A program made the translations under genes and the position numbers. A DNA stretch of 46,699 bases from an uncultured Pseudomonadota bacterium (lineage in GTDB: Bacteria > Pseudomonadota > Alphaproteobacteria > UBA9219), in NCBI GenBank assembly GCA_903920205.1, contig CAIXLI010000081.1:1-46699 (forward strand), given 5' to 3'. Below are positions 25,087 through 33,847 of the stretch, piece by piece; position 1 is the stretch's first letter; each line of letters opens with the position of its first letter. The notes below the pieces were generated by a model. The model was given only the letters and a program-made list of their open reading frames with translations. It did no database searches and had not been told where the DNA came from.

Positions 25087-25575
25087 TTAAGTGGGTTCCG
25101 GTTTCTTGCCGCCCAAACTACCGCCCGTTGGTCGCGGTGCGCAATCATAATCGCCATACCCCTCATCTTCGTCGTCAGAGACGAGGATAAGTTTGGCAAC
25201 CCGAAAAGCCGCGTTGACGGCTTTTGCGATCTTGCCTGTTGCGGCTTTCACATTGCCTGCTTTGGCTTCTTTGGGTGCGGCGGCACTAGGTTTGGCGGTG
25301 GCGGCAATTTTGGGAGCACTAGGATGATCCTCCCAAACGCCCCAAAACTCGCGGGACGGACGAAGGTCGTTGATTTTCAGAAAAGGGTCTGGAACAGGAT
25401 GCCCAGATGATTCCTGCCGAAAGCTTCCGATGGCATCATGCTCCTCATGCGGCGGATACCCAACCGCAACAGCCCCTCCTAAGAAAGCGACCATCAAGGC
25501 CTGTTTTCTAAGACTATTGTAAAAACCAGCCTCGAAAAAGCCGCGAGAGAAAAAATGAGGAAGCGAGCGGCTCAT
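25087..25575 (-). CDS. Unrecognised protein with one hydrophobic segment
   Basis: I do not recognise this family. ATG 25575 follows a G-rich ribosome site (GGGGGGATC); a GTG at 25605 is an alternative. The 162-aa product has a hydrophobic stretch (ALMVAFLGGAVAVG) at about residues 26-39 that could be a membrane anchor. A disordered Ala/Lys/Pro-rich region follows (around residues 85-115), then an acidic DDEDEG and a C-terminus ending SLGGKKPEPT. The gene upstream on the same strand ends with a similar SLGGK-P tail. Together with pdxJ the three could be one transcript. No function can be given. Confidence 0.5.
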   Translation of the reverse strand: MSRSLPHFFSRGFFEAGFYNSLRKQALMVAFLGGAVAVGYPPHEEHDAIGSFRQESSGHPVPDPFLKINDLRPSREFWGVWEDHPSAPKIAATAKPSAAAPKEAKAGNVKAATGKIAKAVNAAFRVAKLILVSDDEDEGYGDYDCAPRPTGGSLGGKKPEPT

Positions 25576-25664
25576 AGCAAGATCCCCCCAATCTTCGAAA
25601 AGCACAGCCTTCTATCCGTCTATTTCTCAATTCCTGTCGAGGCACAGTAAACGCCAAGCAAAGC

Positions 25665-26048
25665 CTATCCAAAATTGAACTCTTCTTTCTTGGGGGGCTT
25701 GCCGCCTAAAGACACAAGCGGAAGGGGTGCGTTTCTATACCCTCTCACCGTCGGCGCGGCTGCGCCCTTCACAGCACCTTTGGGTCCGGCGACATTCGCC
25801 TTCGTAGAAGTCGGTCTAGCTTGTTGTTTGCTGCTTTCGCGTTTAAGCCAAAAGCGATTGAGGCGAAGACTGTTAACCCTGTAATCAGGATCAAGGCTGG
25901 AAAAGCCAGAAGCCAGCCTTTCCTCTACCGACTTTCTCCTCAGCGTATTCAGGACACGTTGGGTGTCAACTTTCAGCCCGTTAAAATTACCACGAAAGCG
26001 GCGATCCGAGTATAATAAATAGCCTAATGTTTTTTGTTCAAGCGTCAC
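25665..26048 (-). CDS. Unrecognised small basic protein
   Basis: I do not recognise this family. The start is a GTG at 26048 with a GGAGGG ribosome site at good distance; the product has 127 aa. The N-terminal half (EQKTLGYLLYSDRRFRGNF, LDPDYRVNSLRLNRFWLKRE) looks folded and rich in Arg and aromatic residues. The C-terminal half is low-complexity Ala/Lys/Pro and ends with SLGGKPPKKEEFNFG. There is no signal peptide or membrane segment. It lies between pdxJ and the next unknown gene on the same strand and may be co-transcribed with both. Confidence 0.55.
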   Translation of the reverse strand: MTLEQKTLGYLLYSDRRFRGNFNGLKVDTQRVLNTLRRKSVEERLASGFSSLDPDYRVNSLRLNRFWLKRESSKQQARPTSTKANVAGPKGAVKGAAAPTVRGYRNAPLPLVSLGGKPPKKEEFNFG

Positions 26049-26106
26049 TATCGCCCTCCCTAATTTTCACAAAATACCATAAACCCCCGTCAAAATCCCG
26101 CACTTT

Positions 26107-26847
26107 TTATACTTTTCTTGCCTTATTCATCCTCTGTCTCATGCCGCGAACGGCAGCGGTTAGGCCTGTGAACAAAGCCTCGCCGATCAAAAAATGCCCG
26201 ATATTCAACTCCACGATTTCAGAAATTGCGGCGATGGGGGTAACATTGTCGTAAGTCAGCCCATGTCCCGCATGAACTTCCATCCCCAATTTATGTGCTT
26301 GTCGCGCCGCCCATTGCAGGCGTTTGAGTTCCCGTTTCTGCGAGGCTCCCCTGGCAAGGGCATAAGCGCCGGTATGCAGCTCGATAGCGGCGGCCCCCGA
26401 AGTCCAAGCGGCAAGAACCTGCGCGGCGTCGGGATTGATGAACAACGACACGCGAATGCCTGAAGCTGCCAATTGGTTAACAATTCCAGCCAGCTTTTTT
26501 CCGCCCTTCACAACATTCACGCCGCCCTCGGTCGTAACCTCTTTCCGCCTTTCGGGCACAAGGCAAACCGCATGGGGGCGCACGAACAAGGCGATATTTT
26601 TCATTTCCTCGGTCGCCGCAATTTCAAGGTTAATCGGTGCTTTAATATGCGCTCGCAACCGTTTAACATCGGCATCCAACACATGGCGGCGGTCTTCGCG
26701 CAGATGAAATGTGATGCCATCCGCGCCCCCTTTAAGGGCCGCTTGTGCCCCCCGCAGTAAATCCGGCGCGGCGGCAGAATCGCGGTTTCTGGCGTTGCGA
26801 ACCGTGGCGATATGGTCGATGTTGATGCCGAGGCGTAGTTTTGGCAT
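26107..26847 (-). CDS. pdxJ: Pyridoxine 5'-phosphate synthase
   Basis: PdxJ condenses 3-amino-2-oxopropyl phosphate and deoxyxylulose phosphate to pyridoxine 5'-phosphate. The 246-aa product has the family N-terminus LRLGINIDHIATVRNAR, HLREDRRHV, a catalytic glutamate in NLEIAATEEM, the ELHTGAYA motif, and VHAGHGLTYDNV near residue 195, followed by ELNIGHFLIGEALF. The start is ATG 26847. It is divergent from mutS, 45 bases away; the usual partners acpS and recO are not adjacent, although acpS is nearby at 29579. Confidence 0.96.
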   Translation of the reverse strand: MPKLRLGINIDHIATVRNARNRDSAAAPDLLRGAQAALKGGADGITFHLREDRRHVLDADVKRLRAHIKAPINLEIAATEEMKNIALFVRPHAVCLVPERRKEVTTEGGVNVVKGGKKLAGIVNQLAASGIRVSLFINPDAAQVLAAWTSGAAAIELHTGAYALARGASQKRELKRLQWAARQAHKLGMEVHAGHGLTYDNVTPIAAISEIVELNIGHFLIGEALFTGLTAAVRGMRQRMNKARKV

Positions 26848-26892
26848 GGTGGTTCCTGTCTCTGGTTAACTTTTGTTTCGGATGCACTATTT

Positions 26893-29565
26893 ATGCCCGT
26901 TGTTCAAGCCTCTTTTCTTTCCGATCTTCCGGTCACGGAAACGACGACGCCCCTTATGGCGCAATATTTCTCTGTAAAAAACAGGCACCAAGATTGCTTG
27001 CTGTTTTTCCGCCTCGGCGATTTCTACGAAATGTTTTTTGATGACGCATTGACGGCTTCCAAAGCCCTTGACATCGCCCTCACCCGCCGAGGCCAGCATC
27101 AAGGGAAAGACATTCCCATGTGCGGCGTCCCCGCGCATTCCTATGAAAGCTATGTAGCCAAACTGATCCGCGCCGGACATCGCGTCGCCATCTGCGATCA
27201 GCAAGAATCCCCCGAAGAAGCCAAAAGGCAAGCCAAGAGCCGAGGCGGCAAGACCATCGTCACACGCGATGTCGTCCGCATCATCACCCCGGGCACGCTC
27301 ACGGAAGACAGCCTGCTGGATTCTCGCGCTGCGAATTATCTGGCTTGTTTGACAAGCGTAGGCGACTCCATCGCCATTGCTTGGTGCGACATCGTGGCAG
27401 GGCATATCTACGCGCAAAGCGTTACGGCGACGGATATGGCAGGAGTCTTGGCGCGACTGGATGCCAGCGAGATTCTCATCGCCGAACGGCTGGTCGAAAA
27501 ACACGAACTTTTCGAAATCCTCGCCCCATGGCGTACGCAATTGGTTGTGCAGCCCAACGGACGCTTCGACAGCGACAACGCCAAGCGGCGCGTCATGGAT
27601 ATCTATCATGTCGGCGATATCGCCGCCTTCGGCGATTTTTCACGCGTGGAAATAGCCGCGCTTGGTGCACTTTTGGATTATGTCGAACTCACGCAAAAAA
27701 CAGACCTCAAACATTTCGCCCGCCCTCAAAAATCCGGCGCGTTGCAAGTCGCTATCGATGCCTCAACGCGCCGCAACCTTGAACTCACGCGCACGTTGGC
27801 TGGCGAAAGGCGCGGCAGTCTGCTCGACGCCATCGACCGCACCGAAACGGGGGCAGGGGCGCGGCTTCTGGCGACGCGCCTAACATCACCCTTAACCGAT
27901 GTCGCGGCAATCGCCGCACGCCTCGATGCCGTCGTGTTTTTCGTTCAAGAATCCTCCTTGCGCGACCGTATCCGCGCCGCCCTGCGCCACGCTCCCGATT
28001 TGGAACGCGCCTTGGCGCGTCTGGCCTTGGGGCGGGGAGGGCCCCGCGATCTTGCCAGCGTACGCGATGCCCTGCGCCAAGCCGAAGCGATCCGCAGCGC
28101 CCTTCTGGCGGCCTCCGCGATGCCGAATGATCTGCGCGCAGAAACCCAAAATCTTGGCGAACATAACGCGCTTATCGACAAGCTAGAACGTGCTCTTGCT
28201 GCCGATCTCCCGATGCTGGCGCGTGACGGCAATTTTATCGCCCGAGGTTACGCTGCACCATTAGACGAACTCATAACCCTGCGCGACGATGGGCGACGCC
28301 TCATCGCAGGGCTGCAACAAAAATACGCGCTGGCTTCGGGTGTTTCTACGCTCAAAATCAAACACAACCAAGTCATCGGCTACCATATCGACGTTACCCC
28401 CACCCAAGCCGATAAACTTCTCGCCGATAAAGACACCTTCATCCACCGCCAAACCCTCGCCAGCTCCTCGCGCTTTACGACCGTCGAACTGTCCGAGATG
28501 GAACGGAAAATTACCGAAGCGGCGGATAAAGCGCTGGCGGTCGAAATGCAACTCTTCGCCGATCTTGTACAAGAAGTCGCCTCGCGCCTCCCCGATCTGC
28601 GGCAAACGGCGCAAGCTTTGGCCTCTCTCGATGTCACCGCAGCTCTTGCGGCCTTGGCAGTCGAACACCACTACACGCGCCCCTTGGTCGATGATTCTTT
28701 GGCCTTTCGCATCGAAGGCGGTCGCCACCCCGTTGTCGAACAAGCATTGCGTCGCACCGCAAGCGGTGCGGCCTTCATCGCCAACGCCTGCGATCTCGCC
28801 CCCACGCAAAGGCTCTGGCTTTTGACAGGTCCGAACATGGCGGGCAAATCAACCTTCCTCCGCCAAAACGCGCTTATAGCCCTCTTGGCGCAAATGGGTT
28901 CTTTCGTCCCAGCATCTTCCGCCCATATCGGCGTGATTGACCGTTTGTTCAGCCGCGTCGGCGCGGCGGACGATCTTGCGGCAGGCCGTTCAACCTTTAT
29001 GGTCGAAATGGTCGAAACGGCGGCTATTTTGAATCAATCCGGCGAACGCTCGCTTGTTATTCTGGATGAAATCGGTCGCGGCACAGCGACCTATGACGGT
29101 CTCTCCATCGCTTGGGCGACGCTGGAACATCTGCACGAAGTCAACCGCTGTCGCGCTCTGTTTGCCACGCATTACCACGAACTCACAGGCCTTTCCGACA
29201 GCCTCCCCGCCCTGCATTGCGCCACAATGCGCATCAAGGAATGGGAAAACACGATCATCTTTTTGCATGAAGTCATCAACGGCGTTGCGGATCGTTCCTA
29301 CGGCATCCATGTCGCGCAAATGGCAGGCCTCCCGCCATCGGCCATCGCCCGCGCCACACAAGTGTTGGCGGGCTTAGAGAGCGATCAGGCTAAGCAGGGC
29401 AAGATCGCCGACAATCTTCCCTCTTATGACACACAAGCTACACCCACGCCAAAACCCAAAATCATGAGCCCCGAATTAACTTCCGCCCTCGCTTCCCTCG
29501 ACCCCGATGCCCTAAGCCCAAAAGAGGCGTTAGAGATTTTGTATAGGATTAAGGGTTTAACCTAG
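26893..29565 (+). CDS. mutS: DNA mismatch repair ATPase MutS
   Basis: MutS recognises mismatches and starts repair. The 890-aa product begins with the mismatch-binding domain, where the Phe-x-Glu motif lies in FFRLGDFYEMFFDDA (about residue 40). It continues through connector, lever and clamp domains and ends with an ABC-type ATPase: Walker A GPNMAGKST (near residue 646), signature SRVGAADDLAAGRSTFMVEM, Walker B LVILDEIGRGTATYDG, and FATHYHEL. A Pro/Lys-rich linker and a C-terminal helix-turn-helix dimerisation part (LDPDALSPKEALEILYRIK) close the protein. Full length, no defects seen. Confidence 0.98.
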   Translation: MPVVQASFLSDLPVTETTTPLMAQYFSVKNRHQDCLLFFRLGDFYEMFFDDALTASKALDIALTRRGQHQGKDIPMCGVPAHSYESYVAKLIRAGHRVAICDQQESPEEAKRQAKSRGGKTIVTRDVVRIITPGTLTEDSLLDSRAANYLACLTSVGDSIAIAWCDIVAGHIYAQSVTATDMAGVLARLDASEILIAERLVEKHELFEILAPWRTQLVVQPNGRFDSDNAKRRVMDIYHVGDIAAFGDFSRVEIAALGALLDYVELTQKTDLKHFARPQKSGALQVAIDASTRRNLELTRTLAGERRGSLLDAIDRTETGAGARLLATRLTSPLTDVAAIAARLDAVVFFVQESSLRDRIRAALRHAPDLERALARLALGRGGPRDLASVRDALRQAEAIRSALLAASAMPNDLRAETQNLGEHNALIDKLERALAADLPMLARDGNFIARGYAAPLDELITLRDDGRRLIAGLQQKYALASGVSTLKIKHNQVIGYHIDVTPTQADKLLADKDTFIHRQTLASSSRFTTVELSEMERKITEAADKALAVEMQLFADLVQEVASRLPDLRQTAQALASLDVTAALAALAVEHHYTRPLVDDSLAFRIEGGRHPVVEQALRRTASGAAFIANACDLAPTQRLWLLTGPNMAGKSTFLRQNALIALLAQMGSFVPASSAHIGVIDRLFSRVGAADDLAAGRSTFMVEMVETAAILNQSGERSLVILDEIGRGTATYDGLSIAWATLEHLHEVNRCRALFATHYHELTGLSDSLPALHCATMRIKEWENTIIFLHEVINGVADRSYGIHVAQMAGLPPSAIARATQVLAGLESDQAKQGKIADNLPSYDTQATPTPKPKIMSPELTSALASLDPDALSPKEALEILYRIKGLT

Positions 29566-29578
29566 TCTATAAAACAGC

Positions 29579-29974
29579 ATGATTATCGGCATCGGCAGCG
29601 ATCTCACCAATATCGACCGCATCGGCGCAACGCTGGAGAAATACGGCGAGCGTTTCGTGCGCCGCGTCTTTACGCCTGCCGAACAAGCTAAAGCCGCAGG
29701 GCGCAGTACCCAAGCCGCCACCTACGCCAAACGCTTCGCTGCCAAAGAAGCCTGCGCTAAAGCCCTAGGCACTGGCATCTATCGTGGCTTTTCTTTTTGC
29801 GATATCGGCGTGGTTACTTTGCCATCAGGTCAGCCGACTCTGGAACTTACAGGTGGCGCTTTAGAGCGCCTCAGCGCTTTAACGCCCGCGGGCAAAACTG
29901 CCCACATCCACCTTAGTCTCACCGATGACGCTCCATGGGCACAGGCTTTTGTGGTTATCGAAGCCTTAGATTAA
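29579..29974 (+). CDS. acpS: Holo-[acyl-carrier-protein] synthase
   Basis: AcpS transfers 4'-phosphopantetheine from CoA to acyl carrier protein. The 131-aa product has the family signatures [14 protein letters not shown] (Mg-binding Asp at residue 8) and [14 protein letters not shown] (Glu and Lys of the active site). It begins 13 bases after mutS and probably shares its transcript. Its last 4 bases overlap the end of convergent rppH. Confidence 0.95.
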   Translation: MIIGIGSDLTNIDRIGATLEKYGERFVRRVFTPAEQAKAAGRSTQAATYAKRFAAKEACAKALGTGIYRGFSFCDIGVVTLPSGQPTLELTGGALERLSALTPAGKTAHIHLSLTDDAPWAQAFVVIEALD

Positions 29975-30531
29975 GGCCTCCACTCTGGAACATCATCGCC
30001 ACGTCTTATGGCCTCGCTGATCGGCGCAAACACTTCGGCGACGCGGTCATAGGCTGGTTTTTTGAACGGCACGATCAGCGCAGGCGTTTCTTCCAAGGCA
30101 ACCCATTTCCAATCTACGAATTCCGGCAATTCCGGCTCGTTCTCGCCGGATAAATCGATTTCGCTATCCTGCCCCAAAAAGCGCAGCGCAAACCATTCCT
30201 GTTCCTGTCCGCGATATTTGCCGCGAAAAATAATGCCGTTCGCGCCATCGCTGCTGATGCGGCGATTTTGAAGCCAGTCGGGGAATTCGTAACGCAAGAT
30301 TTCCGGCACTTTGGCGATAATGCGGGCATTGTCGGTTCCTATTTCTTCCTTCATCTCCCGCAGAGCCGCCTTAACCGGATCTTCCTCTTTTTGTACGCCG
30401 CCTTGCGGCATCTGCCATGCGCCGCGCTTGTCGCGGCGTTCCGCCACTAACACAAGCCCCTGCGTGTTGAAAAGGCACAAGCCTACGCCGCGGCGATAGG
30501 GAAGTTTTTGCAAGTCAAGAAGAGTCGTCAT
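29971..30531 (-). CDS. rppH: RNA pyrophosphohydrolase (Nudix hydrolase)
   Basis: RppH removes pyrophosphate from 5'-triphosphorylated RNAs and so starts mRNA decay. The 186-aa product contains the complete Nudix box, [22 protein letters not shown], at about residues 43-65, preceded by AWQMPQGG. Family features [11 protein letters not shown] at the N-terminus and [12 protein letters not shown] near the end are present. ATG 30531 overlaps the stop of the yibQ-like gene by one base (TGATG), so the pair is translationally coupled, an arrangement found in other Alphaproteobacteria. Confidence 0.93.
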   Translation of the reverse strand: MTTLLDLQKLPYRRGVGLCLFNTQGLVLVAERRDKRGAWQMPQGGVQKEEDPVKAALREMKEEIGTDNARIIAKVPEILRYEFPDWLQNRRISSDGANGIIFRGKYRGQEQEWFALRFLGQDSEIDLSGENEPELPEFVDWKWVALEETPALIVPFKKPAYDRVAEVFAPISEAIRRGDDVPEWRP

Positions 30532-31604
30532 CAATAAACCGTTGCGCTGAGGGGGGCGAGAGCAATACCGTGCTCCGGCAAAGTTTTAAGCCATGTTTGC
30601 AATTGGGCGATGATCACCGGCGTCGCTTCGGTGATGCCGACGGCGCGACCTTTTTGCCGTGCTGTTTTTTCCAAATCTTCAAGCGTTGCCGCGATGGCTT
30701 CCGGCGACAAGTCTGTATCCAGACGTTGTGTGACCGTTGCCACGGGAACACCCGCGCGGCGCGACATATCCGTTACAACGCTATGCGCGGTCGCACGAGA
30801 GTCCAGAAGCATCAGCCCACGATCCTGTGCCACCTGAAGCACCGGCGCGAAGGTTGTTTGATCGGCGGCAAAGTTTGAGCCGAAGATCGTTGTAATCCCG
30901 ACATAGCCCGTCGCCCGCCGCAATAACCTTGAAAGCCGTGCCAGATTTTCGCTGTTGGGTAGGTTGGTTAAGAGCGTGTTGGGGCCGGAGTCGCTGCGTG
31001 GATAATCGTACGGTTCCATCGGGATTTGCAGCAGAATTTCATGACCGTCTTGCCGCGCGCGTCCCCCCCATGCTCCAACTACCGCTCCTTGAGCATTGAA
31101 CGACAGTGTTACCGTTGGAGGCAATTGCGTGATAGCCTGATCGGTAATGGCGCGAGACATCCCCAAGCCCGTGACGACAATCGCAATGCGGGGCCTTTTG
31201 TCGGCGGCATTAAAGGGGCGGGCATAGACTTGCCATGGGCGCGCACCGTCCTCGGCTATGCGTGGCAGGCTCCCCTCGGCCGTATCTTCCGTTACGCGGC
31301 TGTCGGGGGCGGGAATGAGTTTGACACTGCGGTCATCTTGATCGTTAAGCGCAGGAGCATTGATGTCCGTTCCGACTTTGTTGCCCGAGATAGACAGCCT
31401 TTCTTCCTCTTTTGCCTTTGAAAAAGAGGGGGCATAGATGCTTTTGGCGTGGCGATGAAGTTGTCCGTGAATCCACGCCGGAGGCAGCACGATCAAAGCA
31501 AAAATAACCGCCGCAAGGGACAGTTTGAGGTTGCGCGGATAGCGCGCGAGAAAGGTCTCGCGGCGCGGCGGTAGCGCAAAAATATCGTGAACGCTTTCGG
31601 ACAT
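30531..31604 (-). CDS. Divergent polysaccharide deacetylase family protein (YibQ/DUF610)
   Basis: The family has a deacetylase-like barrel but lacks proof of activity on a known substrate. From ATG 31604 (a TTG 18 bases earlier is less likely) the product has 357 aa. A cytoplasmic N-terminus is followed by one membrane segment (LSLAAVIFALIVLPPAWIHG), a low-complexity periplasmic linker, and the catalytic-like domain beginning RPRIAIVVTGLGMSRAITDQAITQLP. That domain includes HEILLQIPMEPYDYP and LMLLDSRATAHSV. Bound for the periplasm through the anchor. It is coupled to rppH downstream. The peptidase gene ctpA, often found before it, is absent. Confidence 0.88.
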   Translation of the reverse strand: MSESVHDIFALPPRRETFLARYPRNLKLSLAAVIFALIVLPPAWIHGQLHRHAKSIYAPSFSKAKEEERLSISGNKVGTDINAPALNDQDDRSVKLIPAPDSRVTEDTAEGSLPRIAEDGARPWQVYARPFNAADKRPRIAIVVTGLGMSRAITDQAITQLPPTVTLSFNAQGAVVGAWGGRARQDGHEILLQIPMEPYDYPRSDSGPNTLLTNLPNSENLARLSRLLRRATGYVGITTIFGSNFAADQTTFAPVLQVAQDRGLMLLDSRATAHSVVTDMSRRAGVPVATVTQRLDTDLSPEAIAATLEDLEKTARQKGRAVGITEATPVIIAQLQTWLKTLPEHGIALAPLSATVY

Positions 31605-31689
31605 GGGCGGCGGGGAACTCAAAAGACCAGAGAGTGGGACTCTAAAGCATTTCTTGTTCCGGCGGAATCTTTTTCCTTAGGGATTCTTT

Positions 31690-32277
31690 TCAGGCCGACT
31701 TGTCGATATGGGGCGTTGCGGGTAAGGCTCCCTTGGCGACGGCGACCAAAGCCTCGCGCAAAAGGCGGTCAAAAATGACATAACCGGCCTGTAACACCTG
31801 AACCACCGTTCCGGCGGGTTGATCCGCCGCATCGACTTCCATCATCACGCGATGAAAATTGGGGTCGAAGGGTTGACCGACGGGGTCTATTTTCTTGATG
31901 CCAAAGCGGTCCAGTGTCGCCAAAAGCTGTCGTTCGGTGGCGTCAATACCGACAATCAGGTTTTTGACGGCAGGATCGGTGTTTTCGTTGGGCGCAGCGT
32001 CCAAAGCGCGGCGGAAATTGTCGGAAACCGCCAACATTTCCTTGGCGAACGAGGCGACGGCGTATTTCGAGGTCTCTTCGCGTTCTTTTTGGGCGCGGCG
32101 ACGGGTGTTTTCGGCGTCGGCCATCTCGCGCAAAGCGCGGTCTTTCATCTCGGCAAGCTGTTTTTCGAGCTCAGTAATGCGTTTCTCCGCAATGGCCTCC
32201 CCGGTTTCGGCGATAGCATCGGCAGAATCTTGCGAATCTTGGGTTTCTTCGTCGTTTTGGATGATTGGATCGGTCAT
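31690..32277 (-). CDS. grpE: Nucleotide exchange factor GrpE
   Basis: GrpE releases ADP from DnaK. From ATG 32277 the product has 195 aa: an acidic, disordered N-terminus, a long coiled coil (ITELEKQLAEMKDRALREMADAENTRRRAQKERE), and the C-terminal beta domain with KIDPVGQPFDPNFHRVMMEV and VLQAGYVIFDRLLREALVAVAKG. An open frame continues 36 codons upstream but has no family similarity. The usual partner hrcA is not adjacent. A heat-shock-type promoter is visible upstream at 32326-32353. Confidence 0.95.
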   Translation of the reverse strand: MTDPIIQNDEETQDSQDSADAIAETGEAIAEKRITELEKQLAEMKDRALREMADAENTRRRAQKEREETSKYAVASFAKEMLAVSDNFRRALDAAPNENTDPAVKNLIVGIDATERQLLATLDRFGIKKIDPVGQPFDPNFHRVMMEVDAADQPAGTVVQVLQAGYVIFDRLLREALVAVAKGALPATPHIDKSA

Positions 32278-32325
32278 GATGGTTCCCTTCGGCCCCTCTT
32301 TTATCTTTGAATGGGGTAAGGCGCA

Positions 32326-32353
32326 AGATTGGGATTTGTTGCGAAAATTCAAG
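32326..32353 (-). promoter_or_regulatory. Heat-shock (sigma-32-like) promoter of grpE
   Basis: On the minus strand, CTTGAA (32348-32353) and CCAATCT (32326-32332) are separated so as to match the alphaproteobacterial RpoH pattern CTTG-N17-CyTATnT, with one -10 mismatch. It lies about 50 bases before the grpE start, which fits a chaperone gene. Confidence 0.5.
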
Positions 32354-32357
32354 GGGT

Positions 32358-32412
32358 AAAATAATGGCAATGGCAAAGCCCCCATTATTTTGCGTGGAAA
32401 CCTCTAAGGTTT
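32358..32412. repeat. Inverted repeats between grpE and aroA
   Basis: A perfect 10-bp inverted repeat (AAAATAATGG 32358-32367, CCATTATTTT 32382-32391) has a 14-base loop containing a further GGC/GCC pairing. A smaller AAACCT-CTA-AGGTTT repeat (about 32398-32412) follows. It abuts the grpE promoter and may be an operator or a terminator-like hairpin acting both ways. Confidence 0.5.
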
Positions 32413-32452
32413 TCATTTAAAACCCTACGACATTCTTTGGATATGAAATCTT

Positions 32453-33784
32453 ATGTCATCTCTTCCCCCGCAAAAACTTTCTTCCTCCCGTTGTTCGGCT
32501 TTGGTGGGGGATATTGCTCCGCCTGGGGATAAGAGCATTTCTCACCGCAGCATCATGCTAGGGGGCATAGCCGAAGGGACAACGACCGTGCGCGGCCTTT
32601 TGGAAGGGGAAGACGTTCTGAGCACCATCGCGGCGCTCCGCGCCATGGGTGCCAAAATTCACAAAAACGAGCAAAACATCTGGCATGTCACTGGCGTTGG
32701 TGCGGTGGGGTTGCAAGCGCCTCAACAGGTGATGGATGTTGGCAATAGTGGCACTTCGGCACGTTTACTGATAGGGCTTGTTGCAGGCAAGAACTTTACG
32801 GCGCGGTTCACGGGCGATGAAAGCCTGTGCAAACGCCCGATGCGGCGTGTGATCGAACCCTTGTCCCAAATGGGGGCGCGTTTCGAAAGCGCGAACGAGA
32901 AATTGCCCTTGTCGGTTATGGGCGCGGCGCACCCCACGGCGATCAGCTATACATTGCCTGTTGCCTCGGCTCAGGTGAAATCAGCAATTTTGTTGGCGGG
33001 GTTAGGTGCGGAAGGTGTTACGACTGTTGTCGAACCAGCTCCGACGCGCGATCATTCTGAGAATATGCTGCGCGGGTTTGGTGCTGTGGTTACAGTTGAG
33101 AAACGCGGCGATGGAGCGGATGTTATCTCCCTTGTAGGCAAGCCTTGCTTGAAAGCGCAAAACATCAGTGTTCCCGCCGATCCCAGTTCAGCGGCGTTTC
33201 CTTTGGTCGCCGCTTTGTTGTGTCCGGGCTCGCGCATTATATTGCGCGGCGTTGGCCTTAACCCTCGCCGTGCCGGATTGATTGAAGTCCTGCGTATGAT
33301 GGGCGGAAGCATCGTTTTTGAAAACCCCCGCCAAGAGGGAGGCGAACCCGTCGCAGATTTAATTGTTTCCTCAAGCGAGTTATCCGGCGTCGAGGTTCCT
33401 GCCGCGCATGCGCCCAGCATGATTGATGAATATCCCATCCTTTCCGTTGCGGCTTCTTGCGCCCAAGGCATCACGCGTATGCGCGGTCTCGGCGAATTGC
33501 GCGTCAAGGAAAGCGACCGCCTCAGCCTCATGGCACAGGGCTTGGCGCAATGCGGCGTCAAAGTCGAAATTGAAGGCGATGATCTAATCGTTCACGGCAC
33601 AGGCAAACCGCCGCAAGGTGGTGTGACAGTAGAAACCGCCATGGATCACCGTATTGCCATGAGTTTTCTTGTGCTTGGAACAAGAACAGACTTTCCCGTC
33701 AGCATTGACGACGGTAGTTTTATTGCCACAAGCTTCCCCTCTTTTGTCTCCATGATGAACGGGCTTGGGGCAAAAATACGCTAG
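32453..33784 (+). CDS. aroA: 3-phosphoshikimate 1-carboxyvinyltransferase (EPSP synthase)
   Basis: AroA joins shikimate 3-phosphate and PEP to form EPSP in aromatic amino acid synthesis. The 443-aa product from ATG 32453 has GDKSISHRSIM, GLLEGEDVLSTIAALRAMGA, NSGTSARLLIGLVAG, VASAQVKSAILLAGL, APTRDHSENML, APSMIDEYPIL, LRVKESDRLS and DHRIAMSFLVLG. These motifs resemble class II enzymes (Agrobacterium CP4 type). At the PEP-site position where that enzyme has alanine (NAATGCR), a glycine is present here (NSGTSAR), as in glyphosate-sensitive forms. The next gene begins 63 bases later; no terminator is visible. Confidence 0.96.
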   Translation: MSSLPPQKLSSSRCSALVGDIAPPGDKSISHRSIMLGGIAEGTTTVRGLLEGEDVLSTIAALRAMGAKIHKNEQNIWHVTGVGAVGLQAPQQVMDVGNSGTSARLLIGLVAGKNFTARFTGDESLCKRPMRRVIEPLSQMGARFESANEKLPLSVMGAAHPTAISYTLPVASAQVKSAILLAGLGAEGVTTVVEPAPTRDHSENMLRGFGAVVTVEKRGDGADVISLVGKPCLKAQNISVPADPSSAAFPLVAALLCPGSRIILRGVGLNPRRAGLIEVLRMMGGSIVFENPRQEGGEPVADLIVSSSELSGVEVPAAHAPSMIDEYPILSVAASCAQGITRMRGLGELRVKESDRLSLMAQGLAQCGVKVEIEGDDLIVHGTGKPPQGGVTVETAMDHRIAMSFLVLGTRTDFPVSIDDGSFIATSFPSFVSMMNGLGAKIR

Positions 33785-33847
33785 ACGCTGCCCCTTCCCA
33801 CCAGTTTCTGATTCGACAACGCCTCATCCTCTTCTATAATAAAACAC

